NCBI GenBank assembly: GCA_965207915.1
Contig: OZ242304.1
Coordinates: 930,001 to 994,000, forward strand
DNA length: 64,000 nucleotides
From: VXNJ01 sp009840625
GTDB taxonomy: Bacteria > Chloroflexota > UBA11872 > VXNJ01
Direction of reading: 5' to 3'
In this document: positions 33,651 through 43,328 of the stretch, one piece after another
How positions within the stretch are numbered: the stretch's first letter is position 1
Layout: every line of letters begins with the position of its first letter
Program-made: the position numbers and the translations under genes
Notes under the pieces: model-generated
Database searches by the model: none
What the model saw: only the letters and a program-made list of their open reading frames with translations
What the model was told of the DNA's origin: nothing

Positions 33651-34529
33651 ATGGCCCCGTTCGATCCCGAGCGCTCCCTGCCGCCGGCCCTGCTGGTCCA
33701 GCTCGAACGCCTCAATCTAGTAAGCCGGCGGCGGCACGACAACACGCGTCAGGGCAGTCGCGCCTCGCGACTGATGGGGTCTTCAATCGAATACTCCGGC
33801 TACCGCGAATACACCCCTGGCGATGACTGGCGGCACCTGGACTGGAACATCTACGCCCGGTTGAACCAGCTGCAAGTAAAGCTCCGCGAGGCCGAGGAGG
33901 CCCTGGTGGTGTGGCTGCTGCTCGACGGCAGCAGTTCGATGGACGGCAAGCTCGGCTTCGCGGCCGGGCTGGCGGCGGCCGTCGGCTACGTGGCCCTGAC
34001 CGGCGGCGACGAGGTCCGGCTCAGCGTCCTGCGCGAAGGATCGGCAACCGCGCCGGTGCAGCTGACCAGCCGCCGCCAATTCCGTCAGCTGACCCGGCAA
34101 CTGGCCGAACCGCGTGCGTACGGGACCACCGACCTGGCCATGGCGGTCCGCCACCTGCTCGACTACGGCGGCCCGCACGGAGTCTGCCTGCTGATTTCCG
34201 ATCTGCTCGACGACGGCGCCGAGCGCGCCCTGGCCGGCCTCGCCGCCGCCGGGCACGAGACCTGGGTCCTGCACGTCCAGAGCCGTTTCGACCGCGACCC
34301 TGACATTCCGTCCGCCGCCGTCCTGGTCGACGCCGAGACCGGCGCCGAACTGACCCTGGACGGATCGGTCGACCCGATCACCGCCTACCGCTCCAACCGC
34401 TCGGCCTGGTTCACCCACCTCGAGCGCTACTGCCTGCGGGCCAGCATCGGCTACCTGCGGCTTTCCAGCGAACAGGAGGCGGGCGAGGCGGTGCTGGGTC
34501 CGCTGCGGCGGCGGGGGCTGTTGCGCTGA
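33651..34529 (+). CDS. DUF58 protein (VWA-like, MoxR partner)
   Basis: 292 residues. The DUF58 signature segment SRRRHDNTRQGSRASRLMGSS ... EYSGYREYTPGDDWRHLDWN covers about 20-66. A degenerate von Willebrand A fold follows with VVWLLLDGSSSMDGKL, which keeps the D-x-S-x-S metal motif. Such proteins accompany MoxR ATPases and BatA-type VWA proteins. It lacks the two N-terminal membrane helices that many DUF58 proteins have. Its TGA overlaps the putative CTG start of the next gene (CTGA). Confidence 0.9.
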   Translation: MAPFDPERSLPPALLVQLERLNLVSRRRHDNTRQGSRASRLMGSSIEYSGYREYTPGDDWRHLDWNIYARLNQLQVKLREAEEALVVWLLLDGSSSMDGKLGFAAGLAAAVGYVALTGGDEVRLSVLREGSATAPVQLTSRRQFRQLTRQLAEPRAYGTTDLAMAVRHLLDYGGPHGVCLLISDLLDDGAERALAGLAAAGHETWVLHVQSRFDRDPDIPSAAVLVDAETGAELTLDGSVDPITAYRSNRSAWFTHLERYCLRASIGYLRLSSEQEAGEAVLGPLRRRGLLR

Positions 34530-36307
34530 CCCTTTTGGCCGCCGGAGCGCTGGGGTGGCTGGCGCTGGGCCTGGTCCTGTACCTGTTGCACCGCTTGCGG
34601 CCGCCGCTGCCGCTGATCGAAGTACCTTCGCTGCACCCCTGGCGGCGGCGACCGCGGCAGGGTCGCCGGCGCCTGCGCGACTGGCTGCGGCGGCACCTGG
34701 CGCTGCTGCTGCAACTACTGGCGCTGGCCCTGCTGGCGCTGGCGCTGGCCAGTCCCAGCGTGCGCCTGCCGGGAGGGGGCGGTGGAATCGTAGTGACCGT
34801 CGCCCAGCCAGGGCTTGACCCAGCGCCGCTGGCAGCGGCGCTGGAGGGCCTGGAGCACCGCCGGCACGCGCTGGTACTGGCCCAGCCACACCCGCGCCTG
34901 GTGTTGGTGGACGGCGATCCGGAGGCGGTGCTGACTTCCCTGGCCCGGGTTCCCGGCAGTCACGGTGGCGGGGACTTGAGCGCGGCGCTTGATCTGGCCG
35001 CCGGGCTGATGGCGGGCCATGACGGCGCCCGCGGAGTGCTGCTGGCGGCCGGAACCGGGGAAATTGCCGCCGGACCACGCTGGAGCGTGCTCGCACCGGC
35101 GGTCCCGGACGGCTTCCGGTTGGGGCCGTTGCTTTCGGTCGGGGGCCGGCCGGGCGAGTCACTGCTCTACCACCTCTACGGGCGTCCGGGTTCCGAATTC
35201 GAACTGCTGGCCGAAACCGGGCCCGGCGGGTCCGCGGACGGCCCGGGCGAACGCGCCAGGATCGTGCGGTCGGGTCGAATGCCGCCGAGCGGCCGGCTAG
35301 ACGGCTTGCTGGAAGACCTGCCGGCCGAGGCTCAAATCCGGCTGTGGCTTGGCGGTCCAGACAGCGGTGACCACGTCAGCGCGGCCATCGGTCCCGCCGA
35401 CCAGACCCGCGGAAAAGTCCTAGTTGTTGGCCCCGACCCGGTCGCCTACGAGCGGGCGGCGCGGGCCGCCGGACACCAGGTGGCCTCCGGCCCGGAGGAC
35501 GAATACGACATTGCCGTATATGTTGGCGAAGTGCCCGAGCAGTTGCCGGCCGTCGGGATAGTCCTGGTCGACCCACCGGCCGGAACGGGCATCCTGGAAC
35601 GCGCCGAAGCTACTTTCGACCTGGCCCTGGCGGACCCGACCGGCTCGCTGCTTTCCGGGGTGCCGGCCACGGCGCTGGCCCCGGGCGCGGTCCGCGCCCT
35701 ACTCGCCCCGGCGGCGGCGCGCAGCCATGCCGCCTCGGGCTCGGGGAGCTGGCTCTGGCAGGCCCGCGTGGCCGGTCGCGAAATGGCGGTCCTGGCGCTG
35801 AACCCGGCAGCCGGGCTCTCCGGGCAGGCGGCGTTCCCGCTGTTCGTGCGCGACCTGCTGGCCCTGGTCGACCCCATGAACCCGCTGCCCGGTTCACTTC
35901 CCGCCCGCGCCGGCGTGGCGGCCCTGCTGCGGCCGCACCCGCGCGCCGACGCGCTGTCGATCCTCGATCCGGAGGGACAGGTAGTCCTTGCAACCGACCT
36001 GTCGCGCGCCGAGCCCCTTGCCCCTGACTCGGTCGATCCCCAGTTGGCCGGCCGGGGGGTCGCCTGGCGCCCGCAGCGGACTGGTCTGCACTTGATTCGC
36101 CAGGCGGCCGAAGGAAGCACCATCCTGCAAACCGCGGTCTGGGTACAGGCGGTCGGTCCGGCGGTCGCACCGGGCGCCATACCCGAACCGCTGGGCGGCG
36201 GCACCGCCAGCCGGGTGTTCGAGCTGTGGCCGCTGTTGGCCACCCTGGCGGTGGCGGCCCTGATTGGCGAATGGGCCTGGTTCAGCCGTCGGCGGGGGGC
36301 GTTCTAG
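34526..36307 (+). CDS. BatA-like (aerotolerance operon) membrane protein
   Basis: About 593 residues. The N-terminus is the BatA/YfbK-type anchor: a hydrophobic helix ending in LLHRLRPP, a basic region (WRRRPRQGRRRLRDWLRRH) and a second helix (LALLLQLLALALLALALASP). The large middle part is a divergent VWA-like region without an obvious intact metal site. A hydrophobic helix followed by FSRRRGAF ends the protein. The conventional TTG is at 34535. CTG at 34526, overlapping the DUF58 stop as CTGA, gives the more typical opening MTLLAAGALGWLALG. Confidence 0.8.
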   Translation: MTLLAAGALGWLALGLVLYLLHRLRPPLPLIEVPSLHPWRRRPRQGRRRLRDWLRRHLALLLQLLALALLALALASPSVRLPGGGGGIVVTVAQPGLDPAPLAAALEGLEHRRHALVLAQPHPRLVLVDGDPEAVLTSLARVPGSHGGGDLSAALDLAAGLMAGHDGARGVLLAAGTGEIAAGPRWSVLAPAVPDGFRLGPLLSVGGRPGESLLYHLYGRPGSEFELLAETGPGGSADGPGERARIVRSGRMPPSGRLDGLLEDLPAEAQIRLWLGGPDSGDHVSAAIGPADQTRGKVLVVGPDPVAYERAARAAGHQVASGPEDEYDIAVYVGEVPEQLPAVGIVLVDPPAGTGILERAEATFDLALADPTGSLLSGVPATALAPGAVRALLAPAAARSHAASGSGSWLWQARVAGREMAVLALNPAAGLSGQAAFPLFVRDLLALVDPMNPLPGSLPARAGVAALLRPHPRADALSILDPEGQVVLATDLSRAEPLAPDSVDPQLAGRGVAWRPQRTGLHLIRQAAEGSTILQTAVWVQAVGPAVAPGAIPEPLGGGTASRVFELWPLLATLAVAALIGEWAWFSRRRGAF

Positions 36308-36309
36308 CC

Positions 36310-38811
36310 ATGGACCCGGGACTGGCGATCTGCGGCGGTTGGACTTCGCTGGCGCTGGCCGGCGTGGCAGTGGTTGCGGTGGCGGCGATCGCCGTGCTTT
36401 CACTGCGTTCGCGGGCCCTGATCGGTCCGGTCCGTCTCTGGACGGCCGCCGCCGTGCGGATCCTGGCGGTGTTGGCGCTGTTCCTGGCCCTCGATCTGGG
36501 GGTCTGCAACCTGCGCGATCGGGACGGGGCGGTCGTGGCCGTTGACGGATCGGAAAGCGTGCAGCTGGCGGCCCAACTGGCGGCGCGCGATTCGGCGCGC
36601 GAGCTGCTTAGCCATGGGGCGGTGGCCGGGGCCTTCGAATTCGGAGCGTCCGGAAGCGATCTCGCCGCCGCGATCGCGGCCGGCGTAGGCGGCGGGGGCG
36701 ACCTGTACCTAGCCAGCGACGGGGCCGCCACCGGCGGCGACTTGGAATCGGCGCTGGCGCACGCGGCGGCGGAAGGCAGCGCCGTTCACGTCCTGCCGGT
36801 CGAGGAATCCGGGGAGCCCGACGCCGCCCTCCTGGCGGTCCTGCACCGCTCGCAAATTGAGGCCTCCCAGCCCTTCGCGGTCCAGGTCCAGGTGTGGGCG
36901 GCCGGGCAGCGGCGCGGGCGGATCCGAATCTGGAGCGGCCAGGACCTCCTGGTCGACGATTCGGTCCTGCTCGAGGAGGGCGTTTCGGTATTCAATTCCC
37001 GCCTGCGGGCGCCGGCAGTGGCGGGTCCGGCCAGCCTGGTTACCGAATACCTGGATCCGCGGGGCTCCAACGCCAATGACGTGATGGCCACGGTGCTGGA
37101 CGTGCGCGCCCCGCGCCCCTTGCTGCACGTGGGCGAATCCGGCCCGCTGGCGGAGACGATCGCCGGGTTGGGTCACGAGTTGGTGCTGCTCGACTCCGCA
37201 CGGCTGCCGGACGACCCCCAGGAACTGGCCGGATTTGCCGCGGTGCTGCTCAACGACGTGGCAGCATCCGATTTGTCCGCGGGTCAGATCGCAGCCCTTG
37301 AAGCGGCCGTCTCCGAATACGGGACCGGGCTGGCGGTTGTCGGCGGCCCGAATTCGTTTACCGCCGGCGGTTACGCCGATTCGCCGCTCAACCGCCTGCT
37401 GCCGGTGGACTCGGACCCCTGGCGCGACCAGCAGCAGGCCGAAATAGCCCTGCTTTTGTTGATCGACCGCTCGACCTCGATGGCGATCTCGCAGGCCACG
37501 CCCGACAGCAAGCTGGCGCTGGCCCGCGAGGCCGCCATCGCCGCCCTGGAGCTGCTCGAAGACGGCGACCAGGTCGCGGTGGTGGCGTTCAGCGGCGAGC
37601 CTGAGTTGATCGTCGCGCTTACCCGGCTCGGGCCCGATTCGGACCGCGCCGCGCTGACCGCCGAGATCGCCGCCATCGGGCCGGACGGGACCACCGACAT
37701 CTTCCGCGCCCTCAATTTTTCGCGTCGCCAGCTGGCCGGCCAATCCGCCCAAATCCGCCACATCATCCTCATCACCGACGGGCAGGCCAGCTACGGACAG
37801 TTCGGAGCGCTGGTTCAGCAGGCGCGCAACGATGGGATCTCTATCTCGACCATCGCGGTGGGCGACGACGCCGAATTGGATCTTCTCAGCTCGCTGGCAA
37901 CCGGCGCGGGCGGACGCTTTCACATGGCCCGCGACCCGGCCCAGATCCCGGCGGTTCTGACCCAGGAAGCGGAGCTGGCCAAGAACTTCGTCACCGTCTC
38001 CAGCCCCATGCAGCCGCGGCTGGCAAGTCCCAGCGAGCTGTTCGCCCTCACCCCGGCCGCGGCGGCCCTGCCCTGGCTGGGCGGGTACGTCCGTACCGAG
38101 GTCCGTCCGCAGGCCAAGACCGTGCTGGCCTCCAACGAGGGTGAGCCGATCCTGGCGAGCTGGCACTACGGCCGCGGCCCGGTCGTCGCCTGGACCAGCG
38201 ATCTGAGCGGGGTCTGGTCATCCGAATGGACGTCCTGGGATCAGTTCCCCGCGTTCGCGGCCGCGCTGGTCAATCAGATCAGCGGAGCCTACGTCCCCGA
38301 GGTGGAATGGCGGATCGCCAACGGCGCCGGCGGAGCAGAACTCGAGATTAGTTTTCCCGATCCGGCCGCCGCGCCGGCCACGACCGTACTTGAACTCGAG
38401 CTTTCCGGGGAGCAAGGACAGGTGAGCACGTCCCTGTCGGCGGTCTTCCCGGGGACCTACCGCGGGCGCGTCGGCCTTTCCCCGGGTACGTGGTCTTACG
38501 TACTCGGCGACGGCGAGCGGGATCTTTCGGTCGGGCGGGTCGCGATCCCCTACTCGGGAGAGTTGCGACCCGACCCCGGGGCGCAGGCGCGACTGGCGCG
38601 CATCGCCGCCCTGACCGGTGGCCGCTTGCTCGATGCCGCCCCGGCAACCGGGGTCCCGGCGCCGAACTGGCTGACTGCCGCCATAATCTTGCTGCTCGGC
38701 GACACGCTGATCCGCCGTCTGCGGGTCTCACCGCGACAGGCGGCGAGACAACTCTGGGGGCAAATGCGCCCTAAGCTTGGCTTTGAGGGAGTTTTGCGGC
38801 GGGGCGGTTGA
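36310..38811 (+). CDS. VWA and glutamine-amidotransferase-like domain membrane protein
   Basis: 833 residues. Two N-terminal hydrophobic helices (about 10-35 and 45-65) precede an extracellular-type region. A GATase-like segment around 270-375 includes LLHVGESGPLAETIAGLGH and AVVGGPNSFTAGGYADSPL. A canonical VWA domain (about 380-560) has an intact metal site: LLLIDRSTSMA, DGTTDIFRAL and ILITDGQASYG. A beta-rich C-terminal region ends in one more helix (AAIILLLGDTLI). Fourth membrane component of the MoxR/DUF58/BatA operon. The TGA overlaps the TTG of cca (TTGA). Confidence 0.85.
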   Translation: MDPGLAICGGWTSLALAGVAVVAVAAIAVLSLRSRALIGPVRLWTAAAVRILAVLALFLALDLGVCNLRDRDGAVVAVDGSESVQLAAQLAARDSARELLSHGAVAGAFEFGASGSDLAAAIAAGVGGGGDLYLASDGAATGGDLESALAHAAAEGSAVHVLPVEESGEPDAALLAVLHRSQIEASQPFAVQVQVWAAGQRRGRIRIWSGQDLLVDDSVLLEEGVSVFNSRLRAPAVAGPASLVTEYLDPRGSNANDVMATVLDVRAPRPLLHVGESGPLAETIAGLGHELVLLDSARLPDDPQELAGFAAVLLNDVAASDLSAGQIAALEAAVSEYGTGLAVVGGPNSFTAGGYADSPLNRLLPVDSDPWRDQQQAEIALLLLIDRSTSMAISQATPDSKLALAREAAIAALELLEDGDQVAVVAFSGEPELIVALTRLGPDSDRAALTAEIAAIGPDGTTDIFRALNFSRRQLAGQSAQIRHIILITDGQASYGQFGALVQQARNDGISISTIAVGDDAELDLLSSLATGAGGRFHMARDPAQIPAVLTQEAELAKNFVTVSSPMQPRLASPSELFALTPAAAALPWLGGYVRTEVRPQAKTVLASNEGEPILASWHYGRGPVVAWTSDLSGVWSSEWTSWDQFPAFAAALVNQISGAYVPEVEWRIANGAGGAELEISFPDPAAAPATTVLELELSGEQGQVSTSLSAVFPGTYRGRVGLSPGTWSYVLGDGERDLSVGRVAIPYSGELRPDPGAQARLARIAALTGGRLLDAAPATGVPAPNWLTAAIILLLGDTLIRRLRVSPRQAARQLWGQMRPKLGFEGVLRRGG

Positions 38812-40241
38812 AGCCGGGTTACCACTTGCGGGCGTTGGCATTGGATTTTCTGGGCGATATCGCAATTGTTTTCGAGCGGGCCGGGCATTCCATATACCTG
38901 GTCGGCGGCTCGGTGCGTGACCGCATCCTGGGCCGCGCGGCGCCCGATTTGGACCTTGCCACCTCGGCCCTGCCGGAAGAGATTTCGCGTTTGCTGCGGC
39001 AATCGGGCGGCAAAGCGATCGTCGAGATCGGATCGGCGTTCGGCACAGTTTGCGCGCGCTTCGGCGACGGTCAGGTGGACGTGACCACTTTCCGCTCGGA
39101 GTGGTACCCCGATCCGCATTCGCGCCATCCCCAGGTCCAATTCGGCACCAGCCTTCGGCAGGACCTGGAACGACGCGACTTCACGATCAACGCGATCGCC
39201 CAGGACATCTCCAGCGGACACCTGATCGACCCATTCGACGGAGTCGGGGACATCGCCCGGAGACGGGTGCGGGCGGTCGGCCGGGCCGAGGACCGCTTCT
39301 GCGAGGATCCGCTGCGGATGATGCGCGCCATCCGCCTGGCGGCGCAGTTGGACATGGAAATCGACGCCCCGACCCGGTCGGCGATTGCCGCCAGCGCCGG
39401 TCGCCTGCAATTTATCTCCGCCGAACGCATCCGGGCCGAGCTGGAAAAGATATTGCTATCCGAGGACCCGGCCGGCAGCCTGGCCGACGTGATCGATTTG
39501 GGGCTGTGCCGGTTCGTGATCCCGGAGCTGCTGGAGTTGGCCGAAACCGACAACGACGAGCGTTCGCGCCAGAAAGACGTGCTCTCGCACACTCTGCGCG
39601 TGGTTAACGGGGTGCGGGCGCATCTGCCCCTGCGCCTGGCCGCGCTGCTGCACGACATCGGCAAGCCGGCCACGCGGCGGGTGCGCGGCGGCAAGGTGCA
39701 TTTCTTCCGCCACGAGCTGGTCGGGGCCCGCATGGCGCGGCGGATTTTGGGCCGGTTGCGGTTCGACCGCGCGACCACCGAAGAGGTCAGCTCGCTGGTC
39801 GCCCTGCACATGCGCTCGAACCTCTACTCGCGCGACTGGACCGACGGGGCGGTGCGACGCTACCTGCGCGAGGTCGGCGGCCACCGCGAATTGTTGCTAG
39901 AACTTTCGCGCGCCGATATCACCAGCTATCGGCACCGCAAGATTCGCGACGGACTTGCCAGGGTGGCCGAACTGGAAGCCCGCTGCGAACGCCTGGGGGC
40001 CGACGGCGTCGTGGCGCGCATGCGCAGTCCGCTGGACGGAAACGACCTGATGGAGCTGCTGGACCGACCTCCCGGACCCTGGATAAAACCGCTCAAAGAA
40101 CACCTTCTCGGGCTTGTGCTGGACGGCCAGCTCGATCCCGACGACCGCGAACGCGCCGCCGCGATCGCCGTCGAACTGGCGGCGCCGGAAGGCGACCCGC
40201 CCGTCGCGCCGGCCCCGGTCGGCGGGGAAAAATCGGGGTAG
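38808..40241 (+). CDS. cca: CCA tRNA nucleotidyltransferase / poly(A) polymerase family with HD domain
   Basis: 477 residues, TTG start overlapping the VWA gene. The class II nucleotidyltransferase head has YLVGGSVRDRILGRAAPDLDLAT, the DVTTFR strand and LERRDFTINAIA. The neck region carries EDPLRMMRAIRLAAQL, followed by an HD phosphohydrolase motif LAALLHDIGKPATRR and a C-terminal arm. CCA-adding and poly(A)-adding enzymes cannot be separated by eye, but the Glu-Asp-x-x-Arg-like EDPLR and a single copy in view suit CCA repair. Confidence 0.9.
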   Translation: MKPGYHLRALALDFLGDIAIVFERAGHSIYLVGGSVRDRILGRAAPDLDLATSALPEEISRLLRQSGGKAIVEIGSAFGTVCARFGDGQVDVTTFRSEWYPDPHSRHPQVQFGTSLRQDLERRDFTINAIAQDISSGHLIDPFDGVGDIARRRVRAVGRAEDRFCEDPLRMMRAIRLAAQLDMEIDAPTRSAIAASAGRLQFISAERIRAELEKILLSEDPAGSLADVIDLGLCRFVIPELLELAETDNDERSRQKDVLSHTLRVVNGVRAHLPLRLAALLHDIGKPATRRVRGGKVHFFRHELVGARMARRILGRLRFDRATTEEVSSLVALHMRSNLYSRDWTDGAVRRYLREVGGHRELLLELSRADITSYRHRKIRDGLARVAELEARCERLGADGVVARMRSPLDGNDLMELLDRPPGPWIKPLKEHLLGLVLDGQLDPDDRERAAAIAVELAAPEGDPPVAPAPVGGEKSG

Positions 40242-40247
40242 GGACGC

Positions 40248-40448
40248 ATGCTGCGGTTCGACCGGGGCAAGGACCACCCACCGCCTCGCCACCAGACCAC
40301 CTGGCTTTCCTGCCTGGGAACGATCGCGGCCGTGATCGGGGGGTTCATCCTCATGGGGGTGCTGGGAGTCGGCCTGGCGTTACTGCTGGGCCTTTTCGAT
40401 ACGGTCAATTCCCCAGCCCCGGAGGCGTTGGCGGCAATCATCGCCTAA
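40248..40448 (+). CDS. Small single-span membrane protein (66 aa)
   Basis: Hypothetical protein beginning 6 bp after cca. A basic/polar N-terminus (MLRFDRGKDHPPPRHQTT) is followed by one long hydrophobic stretch (about 20-50, LGTIAAVIGGFILMGVLGVG). The ATG has GGGA close upstream. It converges on ddl. It may be real by position and composition; function is unknown. Confidence 0.55.
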   Translation: MLRFDRGKDHPPPRHQTTWLSCLGTIAAVIGGFILMGVLGVGLALLLGLFDTVNSPAPEALAAIIA

Positions 40449-40505
40449 GCCCGCACACGGCGGTACTTGCGCGGGTAGGTGTTGCTGCACGGTCCGCAAC
40501 GTGGG

Positions 40506-41555
40506 CTACGCGTTGCGCAGCTGGCGACGTTCGTCCGCGCGCTCGAGTCCCAGTTCGATCAGACGGTTTAGCAACTCTGGATAGGGCAGGCCGGATTCGG
40601 ACCAGAGCTTGGGATACATGCTGATCGGCGTAAACCCCGGCATCGTGTTGACCTCGGAAATGTAAAGGTCGCCGCTGCCGGCCGAGAGCAGGAAATCGAC
40701 CCTCGCCAGGCCGGCCAGATCCAGGGCCACAAATGCGCTCCGGGCAGCTGCCGCCACCGCGCGCGCGGTGGCCGGGTCCAGATCCGCCGGGGCCTGGGTG
40801 CGGGAAGCCGAATCCTCGTACTTGGCGGCATAGTCGTAGAACTCGCGCGCCGGGAACACCTCTCCCGCCACCGAGATCTCGGGCTCGTGATTGCCCAGCA
40901 CCGCGATTTCGATTTCGCGCGCATCGGGGACCGCCTTTTCGCACACGATGCGGGTATCGTAGGCGGCGGCCAGGTCGATGGCCGCAGCCAGGCTTTCGCG
41001 GCCGTCGGCCTTGCTGATCCCCACCGACGAACCCAGATTGGCGGGCTTGACAAATTGCGGCAGACCCAGTGCGCCGATCAGACCCTGGAGGATCCCGACG
41101 CGGTCGTTTTGCCATTCGGTTCGCCGCACCAGCCGCCAGGGCGCGGTCTTGAGGCCGGACCGTTCAAAAACCGATTTCATTACCGCTTTGTCCATCCCGG
41201 CGGCCGAGCCCAGCACGCCCGATCCGACGTAGGCGATGCCGGACATCTCCAGCAGCCCCTGGACGGTGCCGTCTTCCCCGTAGGTGCCATGCAGCAAGGG
41301 GAACACTATGTCGCAGCCGGAGACCAGCTCGCGCGCCGCCGCCGGGGCCGACTGCGCCGGCGGAGGCCGATCGGACCGCAGCTGGTCCGGGGTGCACGGT
41401 ACGATCCAGCCCCCGTCGCGCTCGATGCCGACCGGCGTCACCTGGTGGGGGGTTTGCGCCAGGCCGGCAAGGACCGACTCGGCCGAAACGATTGAGACCG
41501 CGTGCTCGCCGGACCGCCCGCCGAACAGCAGGGCCAGACGAACCGGGCCGGTCAA
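40506..41555 (-). CDS. ddl: D-alanine--D-alanine ligase
   Basis: 349-residue ATP-grasp ligase making D-Ala-D-Ala for peptidoglycan. Opening LALLFGGRSGEHAVSIVSAESV, FPLLHGTYGEDGTVQGLLEMSGIAYVG, the ATP-grasp segments FVKPANLGSSVGISKA and RIVCEKAV, and DFLLSAGSGDLYISEVNTMPGFTPISMYP with the metal-binding Glu and Asn. The TTG start at 41555 overlaps the pyrE TGA (TTGA), so pyrE and ddl are co-translated. Implies a peptidoglycan cell wall. Confidence 0.95.
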   Translation of the reverse strand: MTGPVRLALLFGGRSGEHAVSIVSAESVLAGLAQTPHQVTPVGIERDGGWIVPCTPDQLRSDRPPPAQSAPAAARELVSGCDIVFPLLHGTYGEDGTVQGLLEMSGIAYVGSGVLGSAAGMDKAVMKSVFERSGLKTAPWRLVRRTEWQNDRVGILQGLIGALGLPQFVKPANLGSSVGISKADGRESLAAAIDLAAAYDTRIVCEKAVPDAREIEIAVLGNHEPEISVAGEVFPAREFYDYAAKYEDSASRTQAPADLDPATARAVAAAARSAFVALDLAGLARVDFLLSAGSGDLYISEVNTMPGFTPISMYPKLWSESGLPYPELLNRLIELGLERADERRQLRNA

Positions 41556-42082
41556 TTAATTTCCAGCGAGGAGGTGGTAAAGAGCGAGTCCAGCCTTATC
41601 TCGAATTCCCGGAATCGGGCCAGCCCGCCCTCCTCGCGATCGAGCACGCAAACGCAGGTGTCCAAATGCACCCCGAACCGGCGCAGGCGGCCGGCGGCGG
41701 TGAGGGCCTGGCCCCCGGTGGTGACCACATCCTCGACCAGGAGGACGTTCTGGCCGGCAGCGATCGATCCTTCGAAAAAGCGGGCCGTACCGTACTCCTT
41801 GGGCTCGCGGCGCACGATCACAAACGGCAGTCCCGATTCAAGCGACATCGCCGCCGCCAGCGCGACCGCGCCCAGCTCCGGGGCGGCCAGGACCTCGGTG
41901 CCCGCAGGGATGCGGGCCGCCAGCGCCTTGCCTACCGGTCCCAGCAGCTCGGGCCTGGTTTCGAATAGGTACTTGTCGAAGTAGTAGCTGGAGCGGCGGC
42001 CCGAGGAGAGGACGAAATCGCCCCGCAGCAGCGCCGCGGCGCACAGGTCGCGTCCCAGCGCGGCCAGTTGATCTGCTTGCAA
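41552..42082 (-). CDS. pyrE: Orotate phosphoribosyltransferase
   Basis: 176 residues. Converts orotate and PRPP to OMP in pyrimidine synthesis. Substrate-binding motif FVLSSGRRSSYYFDKYLF near the N-terminus and the PRPP loop VLLVEDVVTTGGQALTAA near residue 112 are diagnostic; APELGAVALAAAMS and the flexible-loop VRREPKEYGT lie between. TTG at 42082 has GAGGAGAG directly upstream, which fixes the start. Confidence 0.94.
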   Translation of the reverse strand: MQADQLAALGRDLCAAALLRGDFVLSSGRRSSYYFDKYLFETRPELLGPVGKALAARIPAGTEVLAAPELGAVALAAAMSLESGLPFVIVRREPKEYGTARFFEGSIAAGQNVLLVEDVVTTGGQALTAAGRLRRFGVHLDTCVCVLDREEGGLARFREFEIRLDSLFTTSSLEIN

Positions 42083-42190
42083 CTTCTCTCCTCGTTCCTG
42101 GCCCGGTCGGCCCCGGCCCGAAGGGTGCCGGACTGCGGTATTCGCCCGTCCCGATCAGCCGTCGGCATCCGGGCTCTGGCAACCGGGCCG

Positions 42191-42219
42191 GGATTTCAAA
42201 AATGGGGCGCGCCTATAAT
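42191..42219 (+). promoter_or_regulatory. Promoter of the cytochrome oxidase operon
   Basis: Perfect -10 hexamer TATAAT at 42214-42219, 32 bp before the coxB GTG. The region 17 bp upstream (GGATTT, 42191-42196) is a poor match to a -35 box. It is a rare AT-rich patch in a GC-rich gap and the only consensus -10 noticed. Confidence 0.6.
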
Positions 42220-42251
42220 TTTGCGCCTGTTCGAATTCTCGGTTTGCGCGC

Positions 42252-43328
42252 GTGCTTTCCCGACCGCGCCGAAGGACTGGAAGCAGCTCCATCACTGGCC
42301 TAAATCGCGCGTTAGCGGCAGCGTTCCGCCTGATCCCCCCGCGGGGCGCTCTTCTGCCCCTTGCGCTGACCGCAGCCCTAGCCCTTTCCGGTTGCGGCGA
42401 ATTGCCGATGACCATCATGCAGCCGGCCGGCGACAACGCCCGCCAGACGCTGGACCTTTTCATCATCCTGCTGATCGGTTCCGGCATCATCCTGGTCGGG
42501 GTCGAGGGCTGGATCATCTACGCCCTGATCGCCTACCGGCGCCGCGCCGGCAACGACGGGATCCCGCCGCAGACGCACGGCAACAACACCCTGGAAGCAG
42601 TCTGGACCGCGATTCCGACGGCGATCGTGATCGCGCTGGCGGTCCTGACCATCCGCACGATCATGGTCCAGGCCGCCGAGCCCGGACCCGACGCACTTCG
42701 CGTGAACGTGTACGGCAACCAGTGGTGGTGGGAATTCGAATACCCCGAATACGGAGTCACCACCGCCAACGAGATCTACCTGGTGGTCGACCGCGAGGCG
42801 GCCCTCACCCTGCAGTCTGATGACGTGATCCACGGGTTCTGGATTCCCAAGCTCTCCGGCAAGATGGACGTGGTCCCGGGCCGGGTGAACGGTTTCAAAT
42901 TCACCCCCGAAGAGGTGGGCGTGTACGAGGGCCAGTGCACCGAGTTCTGCGGCTGGGCGCACGCCGACATGCGGATTAAGACTTTCGTAGTCACCCAGGC
43001 CGAGTTCGACGACTGGGTGGCGATCCAGACCCGCGACGCGAGCGTCGAGCAGCAGGAGTCGGAGGGCGCGCGCCTGATGGTCAGCAAGACCTGTAACGCC
43101 TGTCACGCCATTCGCGGCACCATCATCCAGGGCCAGGAAGGCCCCGAATTGACGGCTTTCGGCATTCGCACTGTAATCGGGTCGAACATAGTTCCCAACA
43201 CGCCGGAGAACCTGCGTGCCTGGATACAGAATCCAGAACAGATCAAACCGGGCGTGCTGATGCCTGCCCTCGGCCTCACCGATGCCGAAACCGACACGAT
43301 CGCGACTTTTCTGGAAGGCCTGCGCTAG
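42252..43328 (+). CDS. coxB: Cytochrome c oxidase subunit II fused to cytochrome c (caa3 type)
   Basis: 358 residues, GTG start. A lipoprotein-type signal with lipobox LSGC at about 45 and two membrane helices (about 70-95 and 120-140) lead into the cupredoxin domain. It contains the aromatic NQWWWEFEYP and the CuA site CTEFCGWAHADM (Cys, Cys, His, Met). A C-terminal heme c domain follows with KTCNACHAIRG (CxxCH) and the distal Met in GVLMPALG. The fusion marks a caa3-type oxidase taking electrons directly from cytochrome c. Confidence 0.95.
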   Translation: MLSRPRRRTGSSSITGLNRALAAAFRLIPPRGALLPLALTAALALSGCGELPMTIMQPAGDNARQTLDLFIILLIGSGIILVGVEGWIIYALIAYRRRAGNDGIPPQTHGNNTLEAVWTAIPTAIVIALAVLTIRTIMVQAAEPGPDALRVNVYGNQWWWEFEYPEYGVTTANEIYLVVDREAALTLQSDDVIHGFWIPKLSGKMDVVPGRVNGFKFTPEEVGVYEGQCTEFCGWAHADMRIKTFVVTQAEFDDWVAIQTRDASVEQQESEGARLMVSKTCNACHAIRGTIIQGQEGPELTAFGIRTVIGSNIVPNTPENLRAWIQNPEQIKPGVLMPALGLTDAETDTIATFLEGLR

